NCBI GenBank assembly: GCA_958415525.1
Contig: CATYZE010000001.1
Location: 62,001 to 126,000, forward strand
Length of the DNA: 64,000 bases
From: an uncultured Collinsella sp.
GTDB taxonomy: Bacteria > Actinomycetota > Coriobacteriia > Coriobacteriales > Coriobacteriaceae
Reading direction: 5' to 3'
The position numbers were made by a program, and so were the translations under genes. Position 1 is the stretch's first letter; each line of letters begins with the position of its first letter. The notes under the pieces are model-generated. The model saw only the letters and a list, made by a program, of their open reading frames with translations, was not told where the DNA came from and did no database searches. Shown one piece after another: positions 8,020 to 16,909 of this stretch.

Positions 8020-8469
8020 ATGCAGCTTCACGATCTTACTCCCGCGCCCGGTTCCACCAAGAACCGCAAGCGCGTCGGCCGTGGCAATTCTTCGGGTCAC
8101 GGCACCACTTCTGGCCGCGGTCAGAAGGGCCAGGGCTCTCGCTCTGGTGGCACCAAGGGTGCCGGCTTCGAGGGTGGCCAGACTCCGCTTGCTATGCGTC
8201 TGCCCAAGCTTCCGGGCTTCCGCAACCCCCGTCGTATCGAGTACACCGCTGTTAACGTTGAGCGTCTCGAGCGTAAGTTCGAGGACGGCGCTGTAATCGA
8301 CGGTGCCGCTCTTAAGGCCGCTCGCATCACCAAGAGCGAGTTCGAGCCCGTCAAGGTGCTCGGCAATGGTGAGCTCACCAAGAAGTTCACGGTCAAGGTC
8401 GACAAGGTCAGCGCCTCTGCGCAGGCCAAGATCGAGGCCGCCGGCGGAAAGGTCGAGCTGCCGTGCTAA
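8020..8469 (+). CDS. rplO: 50S ribosomal protein L15
   Basis: A 149-residue uL15. The N-terminal glycine-rich RVGRGNSSGHGTTSGRGQKG is the family signature. It helps late large-subunit assembly. Its last 7 bases overlap the GTG start of secY, indicating translational coupling. Confidence 0.97.
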   Translation: MQLHDLTPAPGSTKNRKRVGRGNSSGHGTTSGRGQKGQGSRSGGTKGAGFEGGQTPLAMRLPKLPGFRNPRRIEYTAVNVERLERKFEDGAVIDGAALKAARITKSEFEPVKVLGNGELTKKFTVKVDKVSASAQAKIEAAGGKVELPC

Positions 8470-9749
8470 ATGGTCTTAAGAATGCTTTCCGCATCAAAGA
8501 ATTGCGCGAAAAGATTCTTTTTACCATAGCTATGCTCGTCGTGTACCGCATTGGTGCGCACGTTCCTGTGCCCGGCATTCCCTTCCAGGGGATGCTGGGC
8601 CTTTTCTCGACCGATAACAATTCGGTCGCCGCAGGTGCTATGGCCCTCCTGAATCTTTTCTCTGGCGGTGCGTTGAGCTATGTGTCGGTGTTTTCGCTGG
8701 GCATCATGCCTTACATCACCAGCTCGATCATCCTCCAGATGCTCCAGGCCGTCGTGCCTTCCCTGCATGAGCTTGCCCGCGAGGGCGAGGTCGGTCAGAC
8801 CAAGATTACGCAGTATTCGCGTTACCTCACCCTGGCTCTGGCAATCCTCAACTCCGTGGGTTACCTCTTCCTCTTTAAGAGCTTCGGTATCAGCTTCAAT
8901 GGCGCCGGCGCTCCCGAGATCATCTTCGACCTCATGATCGTCGGTACGCTCACCGCGGGCGCCATGCTGATCATGTGGATTGGTGAGCTCATCACCCAGC
9001 GCGGTATCGGCAATGGCATGTCGCTGATCATCTTTGCGAACATCATGGCCGGTCTGCCGCAGGCGATCTTCTCCAGCACCGAGGGCAATGCCGGTGGCAT
9101 CATCACCATGGTGATCATCTGCGCCATCATCTTGCTGGTTATCCCGCTGATTGTTTTCCTTGAGCGCGGCCAGCGCCGCATCCCGGTCTCCTACGCTAAG
9201 CGCGTCGTGGGCCGTCGCATGATGGGTGGCCAGACCACCTACCTGCCCATCAAGGTCAACACCGCGGGTGTCGTGCCGATCATCTTCGCTTCGGCGCTGC
9301 TGTACTTCCCGGCTCAGATTGCCGTGTTCTTCCCCGGCATCGGCTGGATTCAGGCAGTTGCCTCCGCGCTTTCGACCGGTTGGCTCAATTGGGTGCTTAA
9401 CGTTGTCCTCATCGTGTTCTTCGCGTACTTCTACACCTCCATGGTGTTCAATCCCGATGACACGGCCGACAACCTTAAGAAGCAGGGCGGCTTTATTCCG
9501 GGCGTGCGTCCGGGTAGGGCTACCGCGGCCTACATCAAGAACGCGCTCAACAAGATCACGCTTCCCAGCGCTGTCTTTTTGGCGCTCATCGCCATCGTGC
9601 CTTCGATCATCTTCTCCTTCACGGGTAACCATCTGATCCAGGCATTTGGTGGCACGTCCATCCTCATCATGGTCGGCGTCGTGCTCGACACGGTCGATAA
9701 GCTCGAAGGCCAGATCAAGATGTATGATTACGATGGATTCTTTAAATAG
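8463..9749 (+). CDS. secY: Preprotein translocase channel subunit SecY
   Basis: A 428-residue multispanning membrane protein. The first helix region contains VVYRIGAHVPVPGIP. GIMPYITSSIILQML follows, and FLERGQRRIPVSYAKR is the cytoplasmic loop that contacts SecA and the ribosome. PGVRPGRATAAYI is the last loop signature. SecY forms the protein-conducting channel and works with the SecA encoded at 30.2 kb. The GTG start overlaps rplO, after GGAAAGG. Confidence 0.97.
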   Translation: MLNGLKNAFRIKELREKILFTIAMLVVYRIGAHVPVPGIPFQGMLGLFSTDNNSVAAGAMALLNLFSGGALSYVSVFSLGIMPYITSSIILQMLQAVVPSLHELAREGEVGQTKITQYSRYLTLALAILNSVGYLFLFKSFGISFNGAGAPEIIFDLMIVGTLTAGAMLIMWIGELITQRGIGNGMSLIIFANIMAGLPQAIFSSTEGNAGGIITMVIICAIILLVIPLIVFLERGQRRIPVSYAKRVVGRRMMGGQTTYLPIKVNTAGVVPIIFASALLYFPAQIAVFFPGIGWIQAVASALSTGWLNWVLNVVLIVFFAYFYTSMVFNPDDTADNLKKQGGFIPGVRPGRATAAYIKNALNKITLPSAVFLALIAIVPSIIFSFTGNHLIQAFGGTSILIMVGVVLDTVDKLEGQIKMYDYDGFFK

Positions 9750-9767
9750 GCTAGAGGAGGATTGCTC

Positions 9768-10394
9768 ATGAACCTCGTATTGCTCGGAGCTCCGGGTGCC
9801 GGTAAGGGCACCGTCGCACAGGAGCTCGTCGCCGAGTTTGGCGTCGCTCACATTTCCACGGGCGACCTGCTGCGTGCTGCCGTCAAGGGTGGCACCGAGC
9901 TTGGTATTCAGGCTAAGAAGTACATGGACGCTGGCGAGCTCGTTCCCGACCAGCTCGTGATCGACCTTGTCAAGGAGCGCCTTGCCGCCGATGACGCCCA
10001 GCAGGGCTTCATCCTCGACGGCTTCCCGCGAAACACCGCCCAGGCTGTGACGCTCGATTCCGAGCTCTCCGCCATGGGTCGTGAGATTGATTGCGCCCTT
10101 CTGGTCGATGTGGCTCCCGAGGTCATCATTGATCGTCTGTCTTCGCGTCGCACCTGCCGCGCCTGCGGTTACACCGGCACCGCCGCCGATGTCACCTGCC
10201 CCAAGTGCGGTGGCGAGATGTACCAGCGCGACGACGACAAGCCCGAGACCGTCAAGAACCGTCTCGACGTCTACGAGAAGTCCACGAGCCCGCTCGTCGA
10301 CTACTATCGTGGCCAGGGTCTGCTCAAGTCGGTCAACGGTGACCAGGCTCGCGAGACCGTGTACGGGGATGTCAAAGAGGCTCTCGGTCTATGA
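9768..10394 (+). CDS. adk: Adenylate kinase
   Basis: A 208-residue adenylate kinase that interconverts ATP + AMP and 2 ADP. GAPGAGKGT near residue 7 is the P-loop, and DGFPRN binds AMP. The LID carries CRACG and CPKCG, a four-cysteine zinc site seen in Gram-positive and actinobacterial enzymes. ATG at 9768 is preferred over TTG at 9762 because GAGGAGG lies 7 bp before it. Its TGA stop overlaps the map start (ATGA). Confidence 0.96.
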   Translation: MNLVLLGAPGAGKGTVAQELVAEFGVAHISTGDLLRAAVKGGTELGIQAKKYMDAGELVPDQLVIDLVKERLAADDAQQGFILDGFPRNTAQAVTLDSELSAMGREIDCALLVDVAPEVIIDRLSSRRTCRACGYTGTAADVTCPKCGGEMYQRDDDKPETVKNRLDVYEKSTSPLVDYYRGQGLLKSVNGDQARETVYGDVKEALGL

Positions 10395-11179
10395 TCAAGA
10401 TTAAGTCTGCAACGCAAATCGAGCAGATGAAGAAGGCAGGAGCGCTATCTAAGATGGCGCTCCGCCACGTTGGAGCCATGGTGCGCCCCGGCGTTTCGAC
10501 TTTTGAGCTCGATCAGCTCGCGGAGCAGATTATCCGCATGCATGGCGGCACCCCGGCCTTTAAGGGTTACGGCGGGTTCCCGGGGACCATTTGCGCATCG
10601 ATCAACGATGCCGTGGTCCACGGTATTCCCAACCCCGACATGATCCTGCGCGATGGCGATATCATCTCCATCGATACCGGAGCTGTCGTTGACGGTTGGG
10701 TCGGCGATAACGCTTGGACGTTTTTCGTCGGTACCCCCACGCCCGAGGCCAAGGCTTTGTGCGAGGTCACGCGCGATTGCCTTAAGGCTGCCATCGAGCA
10801 GGCTGTTCCCGGTAACCATATCGGGGACGTCGGTTATGCCGTTCAGTCCCTCGCCGAGTCTCACGGTTACGGCGTGCTTCGTGATTATGTGGGCCATGGC
10901 ATTGGCCGCGTGATGCACGAGGACCCCAACGTTCCTAACTATGGAAAGAAGGGGAGGGGCGTTCGCCTCCAGGCCGGCATGGTCATTGCCATCGAGCCGA
11001 TGGTTACGATGGGTTCCAATCATGTGAGCACGGGCTCCGACGGTTGGATTGTTACGACCAACGACCACCTGCCCGCCGCGCACTACGAGAACACCGTCGC
11101 CATTACCAATGACGGTCCGGTGATTCTCACCACCGACGCGCAAGGTGCTTGGTGTTCCTTGCAGGGCGGTGAAATGTAG
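10391..11179 (+). CDS. map: Methionine aminopeptidase, type I
   Basis: A 262-residue metallopeptidase that removes N-terminal methionine from new proteins. Metal ligands appear in SIDTGAVVDGWVGDNA (two Asp), the catalytic-site YVGHGIGRVMHEDP (His), IAIEPM (Glu) and the final HYENTVA (Glu). The 4-bp overlap with adk places it in the secY-adk-map group. Confidence 0.96.
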   Translation: MIKIKSATQIEQMKKAGALSKMALRHVGAMVRPGVSTFELDQLAEQIIRMHGGTPAFKGYGGFPGTICASINDAVVHGIPNPDMILRDGDIISIDTGAVVDGWVGDNAWTFFVGTPTPEAKALCEVTRDCLKAAIEQAVPGNHIGDVGYAVQSLAESHGYGVLRDYVGHGIGRVMHEDPNVPNYGKKGRGVRLQAGMVIAIEPMVTMGSNHVSTGSDGWIVTTNDHLPAAHYENTVAITNDGPVILTTDAQGAWCSLQGGEM

Positions 11180-11259
11180 GGGCCGCGTTCAAACACGCTG
11201 GCATTTACATTTCTTAAAAGTAACAAGTTCCGCTTAGTTGTGGAGCCATTACGAAGATA

Positions 11260-11288
11260 TTACGATACGTGCATGCGTATTGTAGAAT
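11260..11288 (+). promoter_or_regulatory. infA: Promoter and palindrome upstream of infA
   Basis: TTACGA (11260-11265) and TAGAAT (11283-11288) are 17 bp apart, a plausible sigma-A promoter about 40 bp before infA. The spacer contains ATACGTGCATGCGTAT (11265-11280), an inverted repeat that could be an operator. The 148-bp gap after map supports a new transcription start. Confidence 0.5.
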
Positions 11289-11327
11289 ACTCAATCGCTG
11301 TCGTTTTCTAGAGAAAGATGATTGCTT

Positions 11328-11546
11328 GTGAAGAAGGAAGACGCAATTGAGCTCGAGGGTACGGTAAAGGAACCGTTGCCCAATGCCATGTTTAAGGTTG
11401 AGCTCGAGAACGGTCATTCGGTTCTGTGCAACATTTCTGGCAAGATCCGAATGAATTACATCCGTATTCTCCCCGGTGACAGGGTTGTCGTGGAGCTTTC
11501 CCCGTACGACCTGACCCGCGGCCGCATCACCTATCGCTACAAATAG
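11328..11546 (+). CDS. infA: Translation initiation factor IF-1
   Basis: A 72-residue OB-fold protein, exactly the usual IF-1 length when started at GTG 11328. KEDAIELEGTV opens it, and the core KIRMNYIRILPGDRV is diagnostic. IF-1 binds the 30S A site during initiation. A TTG two codons upstream is possible but would give a non-standard N-terminus. It sits between map and rpmJ, as in many Gram-positive bacteria. Confidence 0.95.
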   Translation: MKKEDAIELEGTVKEPLPNAMFKVELENGHSVLCNISGKIRMNYIRILPGDRVVVELSPYDLTRGRITYRYK

Positions 11547-11571
11547 CGGCACGCATACACGCACTCCATTT

Positions 11572-11647
11572 CCGGCTGCAGGCTTAGCTCAACCTACGGT
11601 CGGATTGTGTGTGAAGACCAGCCATAGTTTTAAACGCCTGCGGCTGG
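11572..11647 (+). promoter_or_regulatory. Possible structured leader of the alpha operon
   Basis: The 150-bp gap between infA and rpmJ holds CCGGCTGCAGGC (11572-11583), which pairs, allowing G-U pairs, with GCCTGCGGCTGG (11636-11647). The alpha operon is autoregulated by S4 in E. coli through a structured leader. A similar role here is inference only. Confidence 0.35.
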
Positions 11648-11696
11648 GCGAGTAGATAGTAGGGAAGTAGTTTGAGCGCTACCGAAAGGAAGAACG

Positions 11697-11810
11697 ATGA
11701 AGGTACGTCCTTCGGTCAAGAAGATGTGCGATAAGTGCAAAATCATTAGGCGCCATGGCAAGGTCCTCGTCATTTGCGAGAACCCCCGTCATAAGCAGCG
11801 TCAGGGTTAA
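11697..11810 (+). CDS. rpmJ: 50S ribosomal protein L36
   Basis: A 37-residue bL36 beginning MKVRPSVKKMCDKCK and ending NPRHKQRQG. Cys11, Cys14, Cys27 and His32 form the zinc ribbon, so this is the zinc-containing form. AAAGGAAG precedes the ATG. It lies 14 bp before rpsM and heads the alpha operon here. Confidence 0.96.
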   Translation: MKVRPSVKKMCDKCKIIRRHGKVLVICENPRHKQRQG

Positions 11811-11824
11811 GAGAGGAGACTACG

Positions 11825-12199
11825 TTGGCCCGTATTAATGGTGTCGACCTCCCGCGTGAGAAGCGCGTTGAGATCGGTCTGACCTACATTTACGGCATCG
11901 GCCGCACCACTGCGACGAAGATCTGCGTCGAGTGCAACGTTAACGTGGATACGCGCGTTAAGGACCTTACCGAGGATGAGGTTAACGCCATCCGCGATTA
12001 TATCGATAAGAACCAGATCATGGTTGAGGGCGACCTCCGCCGTGAGCGCAACCAGAACGTCAAGCGCCTTATGGACATCGGCTGCAACCGCGGCCTTCGT
12101 CACCGCAAGGGCCTCCCGGTCCGCGGCCAGCGCACCCACACTAACGCTCGTACCCGCAAGGGCCCGAAGCGTCAGATCGGTGCTAAGAAGAAGAAATAA
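11825..12199 (+). CDS. rpsM: 30S ribosomal protein S13
   Basis: A 124-residue uS13. ARINGVDLPREKRVEIGLTY opens it, YGIGRTTA is the helix-hairpin-helix core, and the basic tail has RGQRTHTNARTRKG. It contacts the P-site tRNA and the large subunit. The start is TTG after GAGAGGAG; no in-frame ATG or GTG gives the conserved N-terminus. Confidence 0.96.
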   Translation: MARINGVDLPREKRVEIGLTYIYGIGRTTATKICVECNVNVDTRVKDLTEDEVNAIRDYIDKNQIMVEGDLRRERNQNVKRLMDIGCNRGLRHRKGLPVRGQRTHTNARTRKGPKRQIGAKKKK

Positions 12200-12213
12200 G
12201 GAGCGCTAGATAG

Positions 12214-12618
12214 ATGGCTACTGCTAAGAAGAACGTTCGCGCTGCCCGTCTGAAGCGCGCGGACCGTAAGAACATTTCCGTGGGCCAGGCTCACATTCGT
12301 TCTACGTTCAACAACACGATCGTTTCGATCACCGATCCCCAGGGCAACGTCATTTCCTGGAAGTCGGCTGGCCAGGTGGGCTTCAAGGGCTCCCGTAAGT
12401 CCACGCCGTTCGCTGCCCAGATGGCTGCCGAGGCTGCTGCCAAGCAGGCCATGGAGCACGGTATGAAGAAGGTTTCCGTCTTCGTCAAGGGCCCCGGCTC
12501 CGGTCGTGAGACCGCCATCCGCTCCCTCCAGGCTGCTGGCCTCGAGGTCTCGAGCATCCAGGACAAGACCCCCATCCCGCACAACGGCTGCCGCCCCAAG
12601 AAGCGTCGCCGCGTGTAA
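12214..12618 (+). CDS. rpsK: 30S ribosomal protein S11
   Basis: A 134-residue uS11 with the conserved AHIRSTFNNTIVSITDPQGN and the C-terminal GCRPKKRRRV. It lies on the 30S platform near the E site. It is spaced 14 bp from rpsM and 19 bp from rpsD. Confidence 0.97.
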   Translation: MATAKKNVRAARLKRADRKNISVGQAHIRSTFNNTIVSITDPQGNVISWKSAGQVGFKGSRKSTPFAAQMAAEAAAKQAMEHGMKKVSVFVKGPGSGRETAIRSLQAAGLEVSSIQDKTPIPHNGCRPKKRRRV

Positions 12619-12637
12619 CTGAAAGGATCGTATCAAT

Positions 12638-13234
12638 ATGGCAATCGACAGGACTCCTGTTCTTAAGCGCTGCCGTCAGCTCGGGATCGATCCCGCTGAG
12701 CTCGGTTACAGCAGCAAGAAGGAATCTATCCGTCAGCCCAAGCGCCGTCGTAAGGAATCTGAGTACGGCATGCAGCTGCGCGAGAAGCAGAAGGTCAAGT
12801 TCATCTATGGCGTTCTGGAGAAGCAGTTCCACGGCTACTTCAACAAGGCCCGCAAGATGAACGGCGTCACCGGTGAGAACCTCATGATCATCCTTGAGTC
12901 TCGCCTCGACAACGTCGTCTTCCGTCTTGGCTTCGCCCGCACCCGCAAAGAGGCTCGTCAGTCCGTCCGTCACGGTCACTTCACCGTGAACGGCAAGCGC
13001 GTGGACATCCCGTCCTACCGCGTCAAGGCCGGCGACGTCGTCGCTGTCGGCGAGAAGTTCCGTGACCTCCTCCCCATCAAGGAGGCCCTGATTTCCTCCG
13101 AGCGCTTTGAGGTCCCTGGCTGGCTCGAGGTCGATATCGAGAAGCTGTCTGGTAACGTGCTCGCTCTGCCGACGCGTGAGCAGATCAGCGGTGATATCAA
13201 CGAGCAGCTCATCGTCGAGCTCTACTCTAAGTAG
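12638..13234 (+). CDS. rpsD: 30S ribosomal protein S4
   Basis: A 198-residue uS4. The S4 RNA-binding domain lies near residues 88-150 with RLDNVVFRLGFARTRKEARQ. No zinc-type cysteine quartet is seen at the N-terminus. S4 starts 30S assembly and in E. coli represses the alpha operon; the leader before rpmJ would be the place to look for that here. Confidence 0.97.
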   Translation: MAIDRTPVLKRCRQLGIDPAELGYSSKKESIRQPKRRRKESEYGMQLREKQKVKFIYGVLEKQFHGYFNKARKMNGVTGENLMIILESRLDNVVFRLGFARTRKEARQSVRHGHFTVNGKRVDIPSYRVKAGDVVAVGEKFRDLLPIKEALISSERFEVPGWLEVDIEKLSGNVLALPTREQISGDINEQLIVELYSK

Positions 13235-13266
13235 TCCATCCGGGCTGCTGAGGCTGGAGGTAATAC

Positions 13267-14208
13267 ATGTCAGAATTCATTAGGCCTCAGGTTCAGGTCG
13301 AAGAGATCAACGAGACGTCTGCTCGTGTCTCCGTCGAGCCGCTCGAGCGTGGTTACGGCGATACGCTGGGTAACTCCCTTCGTCGCGTTCTTCTGTCCTC
13401 GCTCGAGGGTGCCGCCGTCGAGGCTATTCAGATCGATGGTGCGCAGCACGAGTTCATGACCATCCCTAACATGGTCGAGGATGTCACCGACATCGTCCTG
13501 AATGTCAAGGGTCTTGTCTTCAGGGCTCTCGGCACGACCGACGAGGCGACCGCCACCATCTCGGTTGACGGCCCCTGCGAGGTCACCGGTGCGGACTTCT
13601 TTATTCCGTCCGAGTTTGAGCTGGTCAACCCCGAGCAGCACATCGCTACGCTCACCGAGGGTGGCCATCTTACCATGAGCATGCGCATCGGCTATGGCCG
13701 CGGCTATGTTTCTGGCGAGGCCAACAAGCGTGACAACGATCCCATCGGTGTGATCCACGTCGACTCGCTGTACTCGCCGGTTTCCCGTTGCGCCAAGCTC
13801 GTTGAGGCTTGCCGTGTCGGTCAGCACACCGACTACGACCGCCTTGTCCTCGAGATCGAGACCAACGGCTCCATCGCCCCGCGCGACGCCGTGGTCCAGG
13901 CTGCCAATATCATCAACCAGCATATGGCCGCCTTTATGAACCTTGCCGAGACCCCCGAGGTCGAGGAGGAGGCTTCGATCTTCGCTCCCGAGGTCACCAA
14001 CGACAACGCCGAGCTGGACAAGCAGATCGAGGACCTGGACCTTTCTGTCCGTTCCTACAACTGCCTTAAGCGCGCCAGCATTCACTCGGTCCGTCAACTC
14101 GTTGAGTTTTCGGAGAACGATCTGCTCAACATCCGTAACTTCGGTGTTAAGTCGATCGAGGAAGTGAAGGACAAGCTTGAGTCCATGGGCCTGAGCCTGA
14201 AGGCTTAA
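13267..14208 (+). CDS. rpoA: RNA polymerase subunit alpha
   Basis: A 313-residue alpha subunit. The N-terminal dimerisation domain shows EPLERGYGDTLGNSLRRVLL. The C-terminal domain after residue 240 shows LDLSVRSYNCLKRA and NIRNFGVKSIEEVKDKL, the DNA- and activator-binding part. GGAGGT precedes the ATG. It lies between rpsD and rplQ in the usual order. Confidence 0.98.
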   Translation: MSEFIRPQVQVEEINETSARVSVEPLERGYGDTLGNSLRRVLLSSLEGAAVEAIQIDGAQHEFMTIPNMVEDVTDIVLNVKGLVFRALGTTDEATATISVDGPCEVTGADFFIPSEFELVNPEQHIATLTEGGHLTMSMRIGYGRGYVSGEANKRDNDPIGVIHVDSLYSPVSRCAKLVEACRVGQHTDYDRLVLEIETNGSIAPRDAVVQAANIINQHMAAFMNLAETPEVEEEASIFAPEVTNDNAELDKQIEDLDLSVRSYNCLKRASIHSVRQLVEFSENDLLNIRNFGVKSIEEVKDKLESMGLSLKA

Positions 14209-14238
14209 TGCTTCGCATATTTGAGGAGAAACTAGACC

Positions 14239-14706
14239 ATGCGTCACAACGTTAAGAAGGGCCTGAAGCTCGGCACCGATGCGAGCCACACCAAGGCCAT
14301 GAAGAAGAGCCTTGCTAAGGCCCTCTTCGAGAACGACCGCATCAAGACCACCGAGACCCGCGCTAAGGCGCTGCGTTCGGTCGTCGACCCGATCATCACT
14401 TGGGCCAAGAAGGGCGACCTGCACTCTCGTCGTCTGGCTATCGCCAAGCTCGGCGATAAGCAGCTCGTTGCCGAGATCTTCGACAAGGCTGCCCAGGGCA
14501 TGTGGCAGGACCGCAACGGCGGTTACACCCGCATCATGAAGCTCGGTAACCGTAAGGGCGACAACGCCCCCATCGTTATCATGGAGCTCGTCACCGAGCC
14601 TTGCACGCCTAAGGCCAAGAAGGCTGCTCCGGCCCCCAAGAAGGCCGCTGCTCCCAAGAAGGTCGAGGCTGTCGAGGAGACTGCTGCCGAGGAGACCGCT
14701 GAGTAG
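14239..14706 (+). CDS. rplQ: 50S ribosomal protein L17 with Lys/Ala/Glu tail
   Basis: A 155-residue bL17. The core MRHNVKKGLKLGTDASHTKA through VIMELV is standard. After about residue 122 there is a 30-residue low-complexity tail rich in Ala, Lys, Pro and Glu. Many bacterial L17 proteins end near residue 120. It is the last alpha operon gene and is followed by a strong terminator. Confidence 0.96.
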   Translation: MRHNVKKGLKLGTDASHTKAMKKSLAKALFENDRIKTTETRAKALRSVVDPIITWAKKGDLHSRRLAIAKLGDKQLVAEIFDKAAQGMWQDRNGGYTRIMKLGNRKGDNAPIVIMELVTEPCTPKAKKAAPAPKKAAAPKKVEAVEETAAEETAE

Positions 14707-14732
14707 ACATTCCGTCTGCATAGGCTATATTC

Positions 14733-14763
14733 GAGGGGTACGTTCGCGTACCCCTCTTTTTTT
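14733..14763 (+). terminator. Intrinsic terminator after rplQ
   Basis: GAGGGGTACG pairs perfectly with CGTACCCCTC around a TTCG tetraloop, followed by seven T. It closes the ribosomal transcription unit. Confidence 0.93.
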
Positions 14764-14798
14764 GTCGCGATACCGTTGCTTTTTTGTTGGGAGCGCCC

Positions 14799-15623
14799 AT
14801 GACTGCGCCGTCTGATTTCAATTCGATTTCCGAGCTCGATGCCACGTTGGTGTTTCGCGTGGCCTATGATGGCTCGTCGTATAGCGGATTTGCCGAGCAG
14901 CCGGGACAGACTACGGTTGCGGGTGAGCTACGTCGAGCCATCGAGACGCTGCTTCGCCGCCCGATCGATCTGACGTGCGCGGGGCGTACCGATGCCGGCG
15001 TGCATGCCGTGGCTCAGTATGTCAGCGTGCCCGTAACGGACGCTGAGCTCGCTTGTACGCGCCGTAGGTGGCTGCGGGCTATGGATGCCCTGCTGCCCAA
15101 AGATATCGCCATAAACGAGGTCTACAAGGCCCGTAAAGGCTTTTCTGCGCGTTTTGACGCGCGCTCCCGTACGTATACGTACCGTATTGCCGATCGAGAT
15201 GCGCGCCCCGTGCTGTCCCGCGGTGCCGTGTGGTGGCATCGCTATCCCTTGGATGTTGAAGCTATGTCTGCTGCCTGCCCCGCACTGCTGGGCGAGCAGG
15301 ACTTTAAAAGCTTTTGCAAGGTTGCTTCGGCCGTTGGCAAGCCCACGCATCGCTGCGTGATGCGTGCCGAATTTGGCCATGAGGTTGCGTTTGGCGAGGA
15401 CATTCTGACGTTCACCATCGAGGGCAATGCGTTTCTGCATTCGATGGTCCGTACGATTGTGGGCACACTTGTCGAGATTGGCATGCATCGCCGTGAACCC
15501 GAGTGGTTGCGCGAGGTCATCGATGCTTGCGACCGTACCGCTGCGGGCCCCACGGCCCCTGCCTGCGGCCTTACGTTTATGGGCGTGGATTACGATCCCG
15601 CCGAGCTTGTCGTGCTCGACTAG
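14799..15623 (+). CDS. truA: tRNA pseudouridine(38-40) synthase TruA
   Basis: A 274-residue TruA that makes pseudouridine at positions 38-40 of the tRNA anticodon arm. RVAYDGSSYSGF near the start and CAGRTDAGVHAVAQ, with the catalytic Asp, identify it. FLHSMVRTIVGTLVEIG is the C-terminal signature. ATG at 14799 is chosen; an in-frame TTG at 14784 would add five residues. truA commonly follows rplQ, as here. Confidence 0.93.
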   Translation: MTAPSDFNSISELDATLVFRVAYDGSSYSGFAEQPGQTTVAGELRRAIETLLRRPIDLTCAGRTDAGVHAVAQYVSVPVTDAELACTRRRWLRAMDALLPKDIAINEVYKARKGFSARFDARSRTYTYRIADRDARPVLSRGAVWWHRYPLDVEAMSAACPALLGEQDFKSFCKVASAVGKPTHRCVMRAEFGHEVAFGEDILTFTIEGNAFLHSMVRTIVGTLVEIGMHRREPEWLREVIDACDRTAAGPTAPACGLTFMGVDYDPAELVVLD

Positions 15624-15784
15624 GGGAGGGTTCGACGCGTCGTGCGTCGACACCTGTCATCTGTGGGCTGCGCGTGTGCAACATCTGTTCTTGGCGTGCA
15701 ATGCAACCGGTGTCTCATTGCTTTTATTGCCGGGGTGTACCATGAACCACGGTTTGATTCATTGCTGTCGAGAGGACGGATAAT

Positions 15785-16825
15785 TTGGTTCGACGTGGCT
15801 CGCATCCGCGACTTTCGGTGATCCTTGTGGTAGAAGGTTCGCCCAGCTATGCGATGCGTGCGCTCGAGAGTATCCAGAACCAAGACCTCTACGATTTGCA
15901 GATTGTCGTTGTCTGTCGCGATACTGCGCCCGGTGTGCGCCATTCGCTTCAAGTTGCTGCCGACAGGGACATCCATATTGATTTGATTGACGTCGAGGAC
16001 GCGACGCGCGGCGCGTGTCTTCGTGCCGGTTTTGCTGCCTCGCGCGGCTCTCAAATCATCGCCATGAACGCCGATGAGTGGTTTGCTCCGCAGTCCCTTT
16101 CCAAGATGGTCGATATCGCGTGCGATACTGCGGCAGACATAGTGTTCCCTACGGTGTCGCTCGACCGCTATGATGCACATCGAGAGCGCCATTCGCGCGT
16201 CTTGGATGCTGCCTCTATTGTCATTGAAGACAAGTCTTCGATTGTGACCGGGCTGCCCCAGCTGATTTTAGGCGGCCTAGTCGTTCAGACCTCTGGCGTG
16301 ATGTATAGCCGTCTGCTGTTTGAGGCATGTCTGTCACACGGCAAGGCGTACCGTACGGTTGAGTTTATGGCATATGCGCTCTCGCAGGCGCAGCGCGTCT
16401 CCGGCTGCGGCGACGCTTGTTTCCACGCGGTGGCGCCTAAGCTTACAGATGCCTTTGATCCCACCATGTATGCTAGGGTAGCCGATGACACCCGAGCGCT
16501 CGACGAGCTTGCGGACTCACTCTCGGAAGCAGATAGCGGTGGTCGGCTCAAGCTGGCAAGCCAAAAGTTCTACTTTGCCGGACTGGTCGCCTGCATCGAG
16601 AATTTGTGTCTGAGCCCGCATGGGGTGTCGTCAATCGAGCGTTCCGCCCGCATGCGTGATATGCTCGAGGCGCCTCGAACCCGTCAGATGGTCGCCGCGC
16701 TCAAGGACAACCATCGGGGACTGGGTCTGTTGTTTGGGCCGATCGCCAGCGCTAAGCCCGCGCGCTGCGTGATGTGTACGCATCTGGCAGCTTTTCTTAA
16801 CCGGACGGGCGCAAAAACCGCCTAA
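15785..16825 (+). CDS. Glycosyltransferase family 2-like protein
   Basis: A 346-residue protein. The first 100 residues read as a GT-A fold: LSVILVVEGSPSYAMRALESI, QIVVVCRD, then an NADEWF segment where family 2 enzymes have the nucleotide-sugar/metal motif. The rest matches no family I recognise. No membrane span is evident. The start is TTG after GAGAGGA. It stands alone between truA and argR. The acceptor and pathway are unknown, and the transferase may be degenerate because a clear DxD is missing. Confidence 0.55.
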   Translation: MVRRGSHPRLSVILVVEGSPSYAMRALESIQNQDLYDLQIVVVCRDTAPGVRHSLQVAADRDIHIDLIDVEDATRGACLRAGFAASRGSQIIAMNADEWFAPQSLSKMVDIACDTAADIVFPTVSLDRYDAHRERHSRVLDAASIVIEDKSSIVTGLPQLILGGLVVQTSGVMYSRLLFEACLSHGKAYRTVEFMAYALSQAQRVSGCGDACFHAVAPKLTDAFDPTMYARVADDTRALDELADSLSEADSGGRLKLASQKFYFAGLVACIENLCLSPHGVSSIERSARMRDMLEAPRTRQMVAALKDNHRGLGLLFGPIASAKPARCVMCTHLAAFLNRTGAKTA

Positions 16826-16909
16826 ACGGCTCATTACGAAACAAACTTGCATAGAATTGTTTCGAAATGCGTTCTTATACACAAAAGCCTTCAAATAGCG
16901 TTAAACTAT

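Noticed and set aside
8466..9851. Open frame antisense to secY
   Set aside because: Charged, repetitive translation opposite a clear SecY; a codon-bias artefact.
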